Source of the DNA: Globodera rostochiensis
Lineage: Eukaryota > Nematoda > Chromadorea > Rhabditida > Heteroderidae
Assembly (NCBI GenBank): GCA_018350325.1
Contig: JAEVLN010000009.1
Coordinates: 393,388 to 457,387, forward strand
DNA: 64,000 bases
Direction: 5' to 3'
The notes under the pieces are model-generated. The model searched no databases, was not told the DNA's origin, and worked only from the letters and a program-made list of their open reading frames with translations. How positions within the stretch are numbered: position 1 is the first letter of the stretch; each line of letters begins with the position of its first letter. This document shows, one piece after another, positions 1-13,447 of this stretch. The position numbers were made by a program, and so were the translations under genes.

Positions 1-64
1 CTTTTACGATTGTTTTGAGACGTCATAATTCTTTTTATTGGAGAATCTTATTCTGATTGCAAAT

Positions 65-1502
65 TTATTCGATCGGTGTCATTCTGATCGGCGCCGCCGA
101 GTTAGCCATCGATAACTGAACAATTCGATGTGCACTGGGCAAAGCATTGGAATTGGCGGTCAACGCAATTTGACTTCGTGCCGTCGAAATTAAACACTTT
201 TTGATCAACGGCCATTTTTTGAGATGTTTGCGAAACGCGAGACGATATTCGCTACTGAATTTATTAGGGTTTATGATCGATCAAGCTTAAATCGTCAAAG
301 CGTCCGATTAGATTGTTTTAGGTCAAAATAAAGCTTTCCGGTTTTTGGCATAAATTTCGCGCATTTTTATGCCATTCCTCCCCCTTCTCTGTTCACCTAA
401 AAGCAAACAGCAAAGGCGCATTGCTGCTCGCTGCCGTGCAGGTGAGCAATGCACTGATGGACGGCGAAATGTGCAAAAGAAAGAAAGGGTCCGTAACGGA
501 GACAGTCAGCAGACGAACGGCACAAATGGCGAAGTACGAGCCCACCACCAGTGTCATGATGGCGGCCAACGACTTGAAGATGCGATGTTTGGCCATCGAA
601 CTCGGATCTAACAAATAATAAGCGTATAAAATTGCAATTAAAATAACAAACTTTTGCGCCAACATCGAATAAGGGCAAGCCCAACCAAAACATAGCACGA
701 GAACGAAATGCCGTTAATCACAAGTCCATTCCTCAACAATGTGCTGGACATGCCAAAGCTGAACATGTCATTGTGCGTGCATATGACGGGCCTCGCGAAT
801 CGAATTACATTTTAATAATGAAACAAATTCAAAATAATTACCAGTCCGGGTAAATGAACAAAGTCCAATGTGAGGCTGCCATAACCACAACGGTACTGTA
901 TCCAAATGTTATCGTAAGCATCGGTGTCATATAAATGAAAAGCTTTTTCTCAAAAAGCGTGTAACTTAAATATAAAAGGGTCGGCAATTGAAACGAACCC
1001 TTCCACACAAATTGTTACCGTAATGGGAAAAGGACGCAAAACAAACGATCAAAGCCGACAAACAAAACAATCCAAACGGACGAATATAGGCCAAAGACGG
1101 GCAAAAACTGTACAAAATAACAGTCGAAATTGCTGATCACATTACGGCCAGACAATGCAACGGCAAAGGGAACGGAAAATGCCAACAAAAAGCAAAAGTC
1201 GCAGACGGCGCCAATGGCCAAAAGAATGGCGCAAGTGCCGCGGAGATTTCTTGGGGAGGGCATTAACTAATTGACTCGACTACATTATTAGGTACTTGTC
1301 GCGTTTGATCGTGTACAATAGGGCAGCGTTGAACACCAAACCGGGCAGTGAAATCAGCCATCGGAAAAGGGTTGACAGAACCAATTCCAGGGAGAAAATG
1401 CCATATCCAAACCGATCGAACGCCTTGAAAATTGTTTTCAAACTCAGCAAAGTTAATTAATTCATTTACCAAATTAGCCATAGAGTAGTTTTGTAAGGAC
1501 AT
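65..1502 (-). CDS. Srsx-class chemoreceptor (7TM GPCR), complete
   Basis: Seven exons (1470-1502, 1296-1423, 1019-1249, 842-964, 652-791, 397-607, 65-254) join in one frame to 351 residues with GT-AG introns of 44-142 bp. Seven hydrophobic segments are visible. Family landmarks seen: NLRGTCAILLAI opening TM2, SGRN plus a Cys before TM3, GFDRLFCVLFPLRY at the cytoplasmic end of TM3, KHRIFKSLA opening TM6, SNAPLLF in TM7 and SSEYRLAF opening the C-tail. These are the marks of the nematode Srsx family, plasma-membrane receptors of sensory neurons; the ligand cannot be predicted. The start is the first ATG of a 33-nt exon that splices in phase 0 into TM1. Two other srsx genes in this window (15271-17163, 45608-46869) share several intron positions with it. 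Confidence 0.9.
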
Positions 1503-1932
1503 TTTAGCAATAAATTAGAAATAAATTCAAAGAAACGAATGCCAATGCATAAAGGCGACTATTACAAAGTAATGTTTATGCCATTTCATAGGGCACATGC
1601 CACAAAAGTGTCGCCAACCCGATGATTTAGCAAATGGTAATTAATTTTGTAAATTACCCACCAACAATTTAACATCATAATAATAACCTTCACTTAACAT
1701 TATAATAATAACCTTCACTTTAGAAACTTTTTTTTTATAATTGCAGCGTGTGAAAGACAAAAGTTTAATGTCCTCAATTTCAAACTTTCTGCTGGAATGC
1801 CAAAAATGGTTTTTTAGGATCAAATTAAGTCAATTTCAGGCCATCAACAGGCAAACTCCACCATCAAATTAAATTTTCTAACAAAAAATTGCTTTAGAAA
1901 AACAGGTGATTTTATGTAATTTTTAATTCTTT
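1503..1932. other. AT-rich spacer
   Basis: No coding signal seen. It holds a short direct duplication of a roughly 20-bp motif (about 1675-1720, 'ataataataaccttcact' twice). Confidence 0.5.
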
Positions 1933-3288
1933 TTATTTTAACAATGAAACGTTTGATGTCCGAGCAATTCCAATCGCTCGTCGATAAACAATTTGAAAGT
2001 TTGATTCATCAATTTGTCGACTAAAAATTCTCTCAAATCCAGCACATTCTTGCAACCGCAGCAACAAAAGGTAAAATCGTCGCCAATTTTCGCTTTCTTC
2101 CATTGCCCATAACCTTAAAAATTGCCTTTTTTTAAACGTTTTGAGTTATAACTTTTTAGGCTAAGGTTTTACCGAAGTCGGAGTGAAATTTGTTCAAAAG
2201 CTTTTGGCCATTTGGCACAATGCTCGAAGTCTCCGATCGCTTCGAGCAATTCCCATTCGAATCCGTCCAAATCCAGCAAAAGCACTTTGCTCTGATCGGA
2301 CTCGTTCTGCTGAATCTCGTCCATAAAAGCGCCAATGAATTTGCTGGACATTGTAAAATTAAAATTTTCTTCATCCAAATCTGTAAAAAAACAGTTTTTT
2401 AAATAATCAAAATGGGTAAATGTCAATTTTGACCGAACTCTATTTGGTATAAATGACATAAGAAAATGAATTCAAAATAAAATTAAATAATAATTATTTA
2501 AAGTAAAACCTAAACCAACCCCTTTTCAATTTTGCTGTGCTTAAAATGGTGATTTTTTCAATGAGCCCGTGCCGGACAAAGACAATTTTATAAAAATTTG
2601 ATTTGTAAGAAATTGAGCATAAAATTGGTAAATTCGAAGATGAAAAATCGCCGTCAATGCGTAGGGCAGAATAATTTTTGTTTGTGCCGGCAAGCAAAAA
2701 ATGGACAAAGCGCAATTTTTCTTCAAATGGTGACCCTAAAATGGCAAATTAATTTACGCAAACATTCAAATAAATAATGCCCACCTAAACCATGGCAGGG
2801 AATGTCCTCAACTTGGCCAAAATGTTCAAATTTCACAAAGCTTACTCGCCACTCGCAATGCTTTATGTCCAACTTTTGTAATGCTTGGCCACAGCTTCCG
2901 CTAGTGCGAACGCCTTAAATTTTAATTTTGGAAAAATTTACATTTTCTTACCAAGAATTGCAAAATGCCATTTGAAGAACAATTTGATGATAAAACGATA
3001 CCAATGGAACAAAAGGGCACCGGCGCCGTCCCTATCCGCCGCGGGGCGTAACACAAGGAACAAATGTCGAAATTTGAGTCGCTATTTTTAGAAATTAAAA
3101 ATTAATTATTGAAAATAATTTTAAAATTTATGAAACAGAAAGTCAACTTGTCATTTTAGAGGCTTAAATTCTTTTACCTGAATTTCCCATTCAATTTGTT
3201 CAATTATTTTTTGCTTATTTTCTTTTTCCAATTTTTGTGGCTTTTCCAATTTTATTAGGCCAATTCGTAGTTTTGTTGACCGACCCAT
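1933..3288 (-). CDS. FkbM-like (Methyltransf_21) SAM-methyltransferase candidate
   Basis: Six exons (3178-3288, 2952-3081, 2785-2913, 2520-2735, 2173-2380, 1933-2113) give 324 residues, all junctions in frame. The recognisable part is carboxy-terminal: SKVLLLDLDGFEWELLEAI matches the 'DxEGxEW' core strand-helix of FkbM-type methyltransferases, followed by EQISLRL (family: QIxxE) and a helix/strand ending GFERIFSRQIDESN, as in the family end 'GFxLFxxxxN'. The amino-terminal half has a hydrophobic stretch (HWYRFIIKLFFKW, about residues 63-75) that could anchor it in a membrane, and conserved-looking Cys/Trp (CGQALQKLDIKHCEW). Substrate unknown. The canonical acidic EG is here DG, so activity is uncertain. 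The start ATG lies on a short charged helical exon. Confidence 0.6.
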
Positions 3289-4070
3289 CGAATGATTGTC
3301 GCCGTGGCGGGCTAATTCCACATAATTCAGCCGTACATCTTAAATATTCATCGAACGGCGGTTTTTTAAATCCAAATATTATGTGGAATATTTATTTCGT
3401 AAACAAATTTAATTTTTAAACATTTAAAGCTTCTTTGAACTTCAAAAATCTTTAAATTCTGTAATTAGACATTGCCAAAACTGAAAAGTTACTTTAAAAG
3501 TTTGTAAACAAAAAAACGTTAAATTTTAAAAAGCTTTCTTAGTTTTCTGGTTCACTTTTATTTACTTCCATTTTCTTTACCTTTTTGTTTTTGTCAATGT
3601 TCTCCATTTTTTTGCATGTTTTTGTACAGCTAATGCCAACCTTTTCTAACAACACGTATCAACAATGCTTTTTCGCAAACATTTGGTTTCTGCTGGAGTT
3701 GTGGCATTCTTAAAAATGCCAAATTCATTTTGAATAGTAAAGCTGCCCTCCTAAAGAGCTGAGCTTTTAGGGGTATTCGGGGACGTAAAATCCGAATCTG
3801 ACCTCTGTTTCGTCCAAATTCAACATTTGGTCAATTTGCATTTCCAAAATCAATTTTGGGCTCAATCATTTAAAAAGATGAATTCGATCATTACTATACT
3901 TGTCTTATCTTAATTTTGTGCTTTCTGAACGATTTTAAGCAGGGCTTTCATCTGCCCTTATTTATAAGATTTGTCCTTATTTGGAGGGTCTCAATCTTAT
4001 AAAATTTAAATGTCCTTATTTATAACCCGGGGTTACCATTTTTGCCTAAAATGTATTATAAGAATTGCTT
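3289..4070. other. AT-rich intergenic
   Basis: I see no gene or clear repeat here. Confidence 0.4.
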
Positions 4071-4513
4071 TTACCCAGTTTTTCCATTGAGTGAAAATTC
4101 GGGCTTATGGCATATAAAAAATATGTCCTTTTTTCCTCCAATTATTGTTGTCTTTCTGCGGTTGCGGCACCGGTAGCCCGAAGGTTTGGCGAGCAGTTCG
4201 TTCAGTCGAATTGCCTCCAGGCGAACCGTTCCCAGCGGTTGAGGACGCAGCCAAAGTTCAGAATTGACAACCAATTGCCGATTTGCACCAATTTCTCTGC
4301 TTAATTTATAAATAATGAAAAAATGTCAGAGAAAAATTCAAACATTTTCTTTAAAATGTTTAAAATCAAAGATGAAAACCTCTGATTTAAGCGCCAAAAT
4401 TGTCTCCAATGTGTAATTTGCTCGTGGAGTTTAGGCAATTTGAGCATCAGCCATAAGAATAAAAAAGCATTTAATAGTCGAAGAACAACCAATGCATTTA
4501 AATATCGATGCAT
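4071..4513 (-). CDS. Small protein with N-terminal hydrophobic segment, unknown
   Basis: Two exons (4380-4513, 4071-4296) separated by a 93-bp GT-AG intron join in frame to 119 residues. The first 25 residues (LNALVVLRLLNAFLFLWLML core) form a hydrophobic helix, either an uncleaved anchor or a signal peptide. The rest is basic with no motif I recognise. Support is only the in-frame splice and the hydrophobic start, so this is tentative. Confidence 0.35.
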
Positions 4514-5074
4514 TTTCTAAAAATATCGATGCCCGGGTCTGGAAGACCCCGGGGAAAACCGAACCGACCCCTAAAGAGTTTTTTGAATGTGAAATTCAGC
4601 TTTGTCTGAGGGGATAATGTTTTGCAATTCTTCGTAAATTGGTTTAACACAACCCCATGGCCTTGAACGGGCGAATCGATGCAAACGCGGGCAGAGAGAA
4701 TGGACACTCAAAATTTATATTATGTTGTGGCAATCTTTTTTTCAAAATGAAATTAAGTAATTCTCCGTATTGCCGGCCTCCTAGGCCGGAGACATTTTGG
4801 GGTGGAATTTAGGTTTTGATCTTTGGGTACGCAATTTTTGTTGGACACTTTTCATGAAAATTCTGAAATTAATGTTCAAATCCCTCAAAAATTGTTGAAA
4901 TTATAGGGACTTCTTTGTGATTATCAGTTTTTGTCTGAAATGTCGTATAAGCATTTTTAACGACTTAAAAGGTCTCTTCTATTTATCAAAAAGTGGGATT
5001 TGCCAGAAGAACTGATTGGGTAATAAAGAAACAAATGGTTTTTGGTTACTTTTGAACTCATGGAATGTCACTGA
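4514..5074. other. Intergenic
   Basis: Short open frames only, none convincing. Confidence 0.4.
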
Positions 5075-8000
5075 TCACGGATTCAAAGTATTTGTTCGGC
5101 TTTCCATAAGCTTTTTGCAGAATTCATGCACATCCCACAACTCCTTCCTTTGCCGAATGAATAATTCAATTTTGGCATTCAAAAGTGCCAAACTTTTCTT
5201 CACAATTTCCAATCCGTTGGCCCTTTCTTCCGATAATTTAGGCATCGTTATTTTATCAAAGTCCGACTTGGCCAATTCGTCACGAATTTGTCGCATGACG
5301 CCCAACATTGTCATTGCTTTAACGGGCATTTTGCTGTGTTCCATGGCCACTTTGCATTGTTTTACTTTGTTGGCCAAAGAGTTGAAAATTGCTTTAAACT
5401 TTTCAAAGACAGAACTGTCGCCCATTTTTTCTAAATTGTACGATTTTCATTTATTTATATTATACAATAATTTTTAAAAACAATTTTTGTATTATAATTA
5501 ATTTATAGTCACTCCCGCCGTATTTGAACCTTAAAATTTGTTTTTAAGTGCTCTGTAAATTGTATTTATTCGTTCCAAATCTAAATCGAGTGAGTTCCAA
5601 TTCCGATTCCGATTCCATTATTTTATTTATTAGTGAAAATAAATGAATTCCAAATATTTATGTATTACTTAATATTGTCCAAGCTGAGACCGCTTGAGCC
5701 GAATAATTATCGTCCATTTGTTCCTCAATTAATTGGTTGTCAATTTTGTCGATTAATCCCTTTTGTGTTGTCGGCCTCCATTCCATGCCAACAAATCGTA
5801 ACGAATGCCGTGAGAAAAGCAACCAAATGCCAAAGTTGGTTAATTGAATGGCACCTTCCAACTGATACAAATTTGCTAGCCATTTCAGAGCCTGTTCGGA
5901 GGTGCAAAATCAAAAAAAAAACAAATGAAAAAGAAGCGATTTGAGAATGGATGTTCTCACTATACTGATCAAAGTAATTAAATTTAAACCATAACTATAC
6001 TGATCAAAGTAATTAAATTTAAACCATAACTATACTGATCAAAGTAATTAAATTTAAACCATAACTATACTGATCAAAGTAATTAAATTTAAACCATAAC
6101 TATACTGATCAAAGTAATTAAATTAAACCATACTATACTGATCAAAGTAATTAAATTTAAACCATAACTATACTGATCAAAGTAATTAAATTTAAACCAT
6201 AACTATACTGATCAAAGTAATTAAATTTAAACCATAACTATACTGATCAAAGTAATTAAATTAAACCATACTATACTGATCAAAGTAATTAAATTTAAAC
6301 CATAACTATACTGATCAAAGTAATTAAATTTAAACCATAACTATACTGATCAAAGTAATTAAATTAAACCATACTATACTGATCAAAGTAATTAAATTTA
6401 AACCATATTGGATTTGATGTCAATGCATGTCACAACGATTTCTTTCAAAATTTCTTTGCTCAAAGTGTTCAGACAGACCAAAAGGTCCTCGTGAATTTTC
6501 AGTTGCCAATTCAATTCCCCAACGTTTGTCCATTCCAAAACTGTTCTCAATTTGCGATAAAGTCGAGCAAAAGTGAACAAAAAATTTAATTCCCTCCATT
6601 TGTTTTGCATATTCACTTGAAGAAGGTCCTGAAACATTTGGCCACGCAATTCTGAACTTTCCTCCATAATTTCGAACAAAATTTCGTTGACCCTTTCATT
6701 TTTGCGCAACCTCAGCGGATAAATAACACTTTCCGCTTTAAATGACGCATCTTTTTTGCGTTCTTTGATCAGTTCGAGAATGCCATTCATGTCGATATCC
6801 AACGCAAATGGCAAAGTGTTCGAAGCGACGAAGCCGAAGCGAATTTTGGGAGACTTTCCGAGTGCGCGGATACTCTCAGCGACCGTTTGAACGACAATTT
6901 CTTCAATTTGTATCGGTCTTTGTCTTTGAATGTTTGTTGCCGCGTTAATTAGTATCGGTCTTTGTCTTTGAATGTTTGTTGCCGCGTTAATTAGTATCGG
7001 TCTTTGTCTTTGAATGTTTGTTGCCGCGTTAATTAGTATCGGTCTTTGTTTTTGAATGTTTGTTGCCGCGTTAATTAGTATCGGTCTTTGTCTTTGAATG
7101 TTTGTTGCCGCGTTAATTAGTATCGGTCTTTGTTTTTGAATGTTTGTTGCCGCGTTAGAAGAAACATCACCCGATCCTATGCCTTTCATTTTCTGTGCCG
7201 CTGTTGCCGACGAATCGCGCAGAAGCAAATTGGACGGCGAATTTGGACTTTGCGTAACATTTGTCAGAGAATTCGAACCTTAAGGGGCGAACGAATTTTT
7301 TTGCTTTTGAAACAATAAAAACGATTTCTAAACCCTCTTTTTGTTCTGCGGTTTAAGCCAAGAAACCCGGACGGATCCTGTATTTAATACTTCTTGAGCC
7401 GAGAGAGCCTCGGCCCGTTCGTCGGACTTACTTTTGAGAATATTTGCCTGGGAATTGTTAAGTAAGGGCGACTCGAATGGAATGCCGGGGCTTCTGGGTG
7501 CCCAATTTGCCCTGCTGGAAGGACTGTCAGCATTTGCCGCGGGCGACCGTGTTGGAGAAGGCCGTCTCTGTAACAAACAATTGCACATAAAATGGATTAT
7601 TCTATTCCTTAATTTATTTTTGCAATTTGTGTAAAAAGTTGTGCAATATTATGGAATTAAATTGGGGGGGGGGGGAATTTTGGACCATTCAATTATTTAC
7701 CGTTTTCAGTTGACGGAAAAATTGGAGAGTTTCCTTGTCCACTGATTTTGCACTTTTATTTTCCGCCTGGTTTCTGCTGCTACTCGTCCCGGAATTTGTT
7801 GCCATTGGGACAGCAATCATTCTGTAGCCGTGTTCGTCATTGGCATTTGGAGAATCCGACCGGGAGTGTAAATATCGTTCAATTAATTCGACTAAATAAA
7901 GCAAAAATTTGGTTATTTTTGGAGTGTTTCGATGTAATTTCAATTTGAGCGGAATGTGTTAAGTGTAACAAATAGTCATGAATGACTCTATTCATGCCAA

Positions 8001-9362
8001 AAGATCTTGACCACCCAATGAGACAATGCCCATCTTCACTCACAATCGGCTTCTTCCTGGACGGCTTCGCCTCCTTGGCTTGCGTCTTCGCCGTTTACGT
8101 TTAGCCATTCCAAAATAAAGTCGTCCAATTGGAGATGAATCGGCCGACCGTCGTCAACTTGTACTCCTCCAGAAGGCCGAAAATCAATTGGCATTTTACC
8201 CTTTTGCTTTTCGTGCGCTTTTTTAAGCGCTTCATAAACTTTTTGGGTGGATGCTTTTCTCGAGTCCGTGTCCAAATTCTGTTTGGTTCTTTTTATTTAA
8301 GGACGAAGACGATTCGCTAGCGATTGGACAATCCCCAAAAAATTATGGCCACAAACTCAAAATATTTTCATTTTGTTTCAATATTTTCATTTTTCTGGCT
8401 TTAACTTTTGGGGGTTGTCCATTGAAAGCAAGTTTTCTTTTAATTTTTGGGCTTTCATCGCTTAGCTTTTGCTTGTTTAGCTTCTCTCATTATAAGCTTT
8501 TAAAAATATCAAAGTGTTTGATTTGGTTCGTTTTTTGTAAAAATTAAAACAAAATAAACTTGGAGAAAAAGTAGCTGGGCGTTCGTCAAAATAGCCCCTG
8601 AATTTGGTGGACCACCTGTATTTTAGGCGATAAACTACTGCCACTTCCTCCAGTTCTGTCCGGTTCAGAAAGAAGAGCATTTTGACGGAATTTGTTGGCC
8701 AATTGCTGGGTAGGAATTGGCAAATCGGCCATTTCATTCTCTTGTAAAAAGTATGGCGGCATTGTTGGCTGGATGGGAGACGCCAATTCGTAGTCTAAAT
8801 TAAAATTGCCCAACTGGAGAAAATGCATTTCATCTTCTTGATCATTGTTCAATGGATCGATCGATTCGATAGGGCTAACGGCATCAGCAGACACTGTGCC
8901 CTGATCAGCCAGTTGGTTTGCCGATTCGTTTGGTGGGATGTTTTCGGCTTCTTTGGTTTGAATTGACTGTGATGATGAAGCTTGTCCCTTGCAATCCCTC
9001 TTTTTGGTTGGCACCCTTTTTATTGTGGCCATTTTTCGTTTCCTTCCCGGCGACTCCGGCACTTTGTCCGTTTCATTGGCGGGATTATTCCGATTTTGCG
9101 CTTCTTCGTCGGGTAATTGGGCGTCATTAAGAAATTGTGCCGCCTTTAAAAGCATTGCAAAGTCTTTACACTCTCCGCCCTCATTTTGTTCAATGTTTAG
9201 ACTCGAATTGCCAAAGTCGGCGGCGTTTCTTTGAATTTGGACAGAATTTCGAGGCGATTGTTTTTGTTTGCCTTTGTCATTATTGCCTATTTGAAACGAA
9301 GGCACAGCCAAAAAAATGAAAAGAAGCAAAGAAAAAATTGCCAAATTTTTTGATGAAAGCAT
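5075..9362 (-). CDS. Predicted secreted 920-residue repeat protein, unknown
   Basis: Seven exons (8616-9362, 8044-8278, 7701-7891, 7432-7567, 6404-7278, 5669-5891, 5075-5430) close in frame to 920 residues. Residues 1-24 are a clear signal peptide (LAIFSLLLFIFLAVPSFQ). Next comes a polar, low-complexity region with a basic patch (GRKRKMATIKR) that could be a nuclear signal after delivery, then six tandem 14-residue repeats (AATNIQRQRPILIN type) encoded by a 42-bp array. A helical carboxy-terminal part follows, including FGFVASNTLPFALDID, which faintly resembles a nucleotidyltransferase GS...DxD motif. The intron 5892-6403 is filled by a 35-bp minisatellite; the frame also ends a few bases inside that array if unspliced, so the last two exons are less certain than the first five. 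I do not recognise the family. An effector-type secreted protein is an inference only. Confidence 0.7.
5960..6405. repeat. 35-bp minisatellite in an intron
   Basis: About 12-13 tandem copies of a 35-bp unit beginning ctatactgatcaaagtaatt, some shortened to 33 bp. It fills most of the intron between exons 5 and 6 of the secreted repeat protein. On the minus strand each unit carries a donor-like gtttaaat and an acceptor-like cagtatag. Confidence 0.95.
6911..7158 (-). repeat. 42-bp coding tandem repeat (six copies)
   Basis: Six head-to-tail 42-bp units start at 6911, 6953, 6995, 7037, 7079 and 7121. Being a multiple of three, they encode a 14-residue Asn/Gln/Arg-rich repeat without breaking the frame. 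Differences are single substitutions (Lys/Arg), indicating recent expansion. Confidence 0.95.
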
Positions 9363-11430
9363 TTCTTAAAATCTTTCAGATTTATCGTAGAGAGTAATTG
9401 AATAATCGCAAATCGAATTTTAAATATTCGACTTTATTAGTAAATGAATTAAAAGCGAAATATGTAATATAAAAATATAAATTTATGTGTATTTTGGTTA
9501 ATTTAATGTGAGTTGGCAATTCCATTAATTGATTTATGGGGTCATTTAATGTTTAATTGCCTTTTTTGTTTGTTATTTAATGATTTGTGTTTTGAGAAAT
9601 CATAAAATGTAATTACAAAAGTCAAAAGTGAATCATTTCTTTCTTCAGTTCATAAAGCGGATTTATATAAATACATATTCATTTTGTGGTGCGTTTTCGG
9701 TGGATTCTCGATAGAAAGTAGAGCCCGATAAAAACAAATTTTCGGGAACGGGAATTCAAAATTTAGCGGGAACGGGACCGGGAATCCCGCCTTTATCCCG
9801 TTCCCGTTAAATTCCAATAAGACAAAATCTACGGGACCTCGATCGGGAACCCCGTACTTTTCCCCAGATAGTGAAAGAGAATTTTTTGAATTCGAAAGCC
9901 AAAACCGAAATTAAACATTTTATAATTTGAAATCAAAACAGCTCGAAATTTTTGGCTTTTTAACTTTTTCACTAATAATCCCTATTTTTTGAGTAGTGGT
10001 CTTACACCTCCCATTTTGAGGGAGCCTTTCTTTCTGTGGCTTTTTCATTGGCTCCAAATTATTCCAAATTAAAAGTGATCGGCACAGAAAATGCGTAGGC
10101 ATTACGAAATAGGTATCTTTGGCGCTTTGATGCGTGGCGTTTGCTGATAAAGTAAGTTGAAGTACGTCTTCATCACCGCTAACTACCAATCAATTAGATG
10201 TAAAACCAGAATGGATGTCCTGAACAGTCTGGATGAATTGTTCAGTTTTCGAATTATAGAGAAAGGGTCGGACGGAAAAGACATCAAAAGTAAAAAAAAG
10301 TCGGTTTCCCAAACAACGCGCATTGCTGTAATTAAGAAGGTTGTTTTTATTTGTGGAGCCAATAAAGAACAAAAGTTGCTTTTTGGACTGCTCTTTTAAT
10401 GTTTAATGTCTTTTGCCCTCACCGCCGATTTTTCAGCGTTTGTTGCCCGCGGTGAGTCATTTGTCGGGTTTTTTGTACCATTTTCCCCCATTAATTCACT
10501 CATTTCGCGACCAAACATTAGCCATTTTTGCTGGGAGCACAACCTATTCCCAAATGCGTTTTGTAATAACTCATGGCAAAAAGAGATTTTTAGAAAACGA
10601 TGGGTGGGGTGGTGGTGGACACAGATAGAGGGTGGAGGGAGGGGGGGGGGAACTAGTTCAGAAACAGATTCTGCAACAACAGCAGATGATGATAATGTTA
10701 TGTAGAAGATCATTGCCGTCCCGTCATCGTCGTCATCACGATGATCATCGTCCTCTCTGCTGCAGGAGGGCGAGTTAATGAGCCCCACGCACTTCACCCA
10801 CCTTTCTCTCTTCGCCTAATTAATGTTAATGATTATGCCCCCCCCCCCCCCCCTCCTCCGACTCCCCCCGATTCCCCCCCCCCCCCTCCGACATCCTCCG
10901 AACGACTGAACGACCGGTCTCTTCTGCTGCTGCAGCTGCTCCATTCGAGAAAAATGGTCGACGTTTGTAAAGCCATCCGTCCCTCTCTCTCTCTGCACAC
11001 CTTTGCCCCAACAGAGTTGGCCATGAAACCGCGCGGTGGAACCGAAACGAAAACTTTTGATCAGCGTTTTTTGGTCGATTGCTCCTCCCGTCAAAGTGAA
11101 CAAATTGAAAGGAAAATGCTCTCTATAAATATGGCAGAAAAATTCAAACTTTCGTTAAACCTTCTCAAATGTTCGTCCATTTACGAACATTTGGAATATT
11201 GAGCTCACTGGTCGGATCCAAATGATCAGTAAGTTCACCATCATTCTAATTGGTAGCACACATTTTCAATTCACTTTAAAAAATTAGAGAACGCGATCAT
11301 AAATCTGACTTTTTTACATTTTTGAACAGCGAGTAATTTTTGCTAAAATTAAAAAATTTGTTCCTTTTTACATGATTTTGAAATAAATATGAATTTTAGA
11401 AAGTTGCTGTATTTAAATTAAATTAATAAA
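9363..11430. other. Intergenic with simple and dispersed repeats
   Basis: About 9725-9850 holds a dispersed element rich in 'cgggaacggga' and its inverse 'tcccgttcccg'; a related fragment is at about 61343-61430. From about 10610 to 10890 there are long G, GGA and C runs. Open frames here are low-complexity shadows. Confidence 0.5.
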
Positions 11431-12300
11431 ATGAGGAGGACATCTTCTGCCATTAGTGGCCTCGGATTTGTTGGCTTCGTCATTTTGTCGCTTTTCGTTG
11501 GTACTTTTGGCATCGATAAAAAAGAGGTAAAAAAACATTACTTATTTTGAACAAGCCAGATCTTGTTTCTTAAAACATTGTTTTACCTTTTTAAGCACCA
11601 AAAACACCGACTTAATCATCAAAACTTAATTTATTGAAAAATAAAATGTTTTTCTTTTAGATTAAGCATCCGGAGACTAACAATAAGCATCACGCCGGCG
11701 GCGCCGCTGCCGCCGTTCATGCCCCATCGGACGTAAGTTAAAGAATAACGATTTATTTTAATGTGCTAAAATGTTATTAATGCTCATTATATTATTTAAA
11801 TTCTTACACCTTTTAGCCAAAACATGCAGCAACGGCTGCCCAAGGACATCCAAACGTTGCGCATGCGCCCGAAGTAAGGAAATAATATTATTATTATTAA
11901 TATTATTTATTTTATTTTAAAATCTATTTAATTAAAACACACAAATTCCTTTTTTTCAGACAAAACATCCAATTCCTGCTGTCAAAGTGACCGATGTACG
12001 TTTTAATAAAATGAATTTTCCCCTATTTTAAAAATGAATTTGCTCACTTCGGATTAAACCTTCCAATCACCGATCTGAAAAGAAAAAAGAAATATTCAGG
12101 AGGCTAACAATGTGTACTCCGTCTGTGTGGAAAGGGACGTTCTGCCGGCACCGGATAACGCCCCAAAGGACAAATTGAAGACGCTGGCGGCCAAATGCGA
12201 CGAATGCGGACAGGCCAAGTGCAAGGACAAATGCGGCGGCAAGGAAGTGACCGACGCGTGCCGTTCTTGCATCGTAAAGAGCTGCCCGTCGGCAAAATAA
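11431..12300 (+). CDS. Secreted Lys/His-motif, cysteine-rich small protein
   Basis: Five exons (11431-11526, 11661-11732, 11817-11873, 11960-11995, 12100-12300) give 153 residues. Every intron is phase 0 with strong gtaa/ttttag-type sites. Exon 1 is a signal peptide (residues about 8-27 hydrophobic). Exons 2, 3 and 4 are tiny and each begins with the same 'xKH' start (IKHPE, PKHAA, TKHPI), suggesting duplicated modules. Exon 5 encodes a compact domain with nine cysteines, including CDECGQAKCKDKCGGKE and CRSCIVKSC. I do not recognise the domain. Extracellular or effector function is inferred from signal peptide, size and Cys content only. Confidence 0.85.

Positions 12301-13447
<1,147 letters not shown>

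Noticed and set aside
10396..11202. Overlapping Pro-, Gly- and Asp-rich frames on both strands
   Set aside because: Low-complexity G/C/GAT runs; no splice or domain support.
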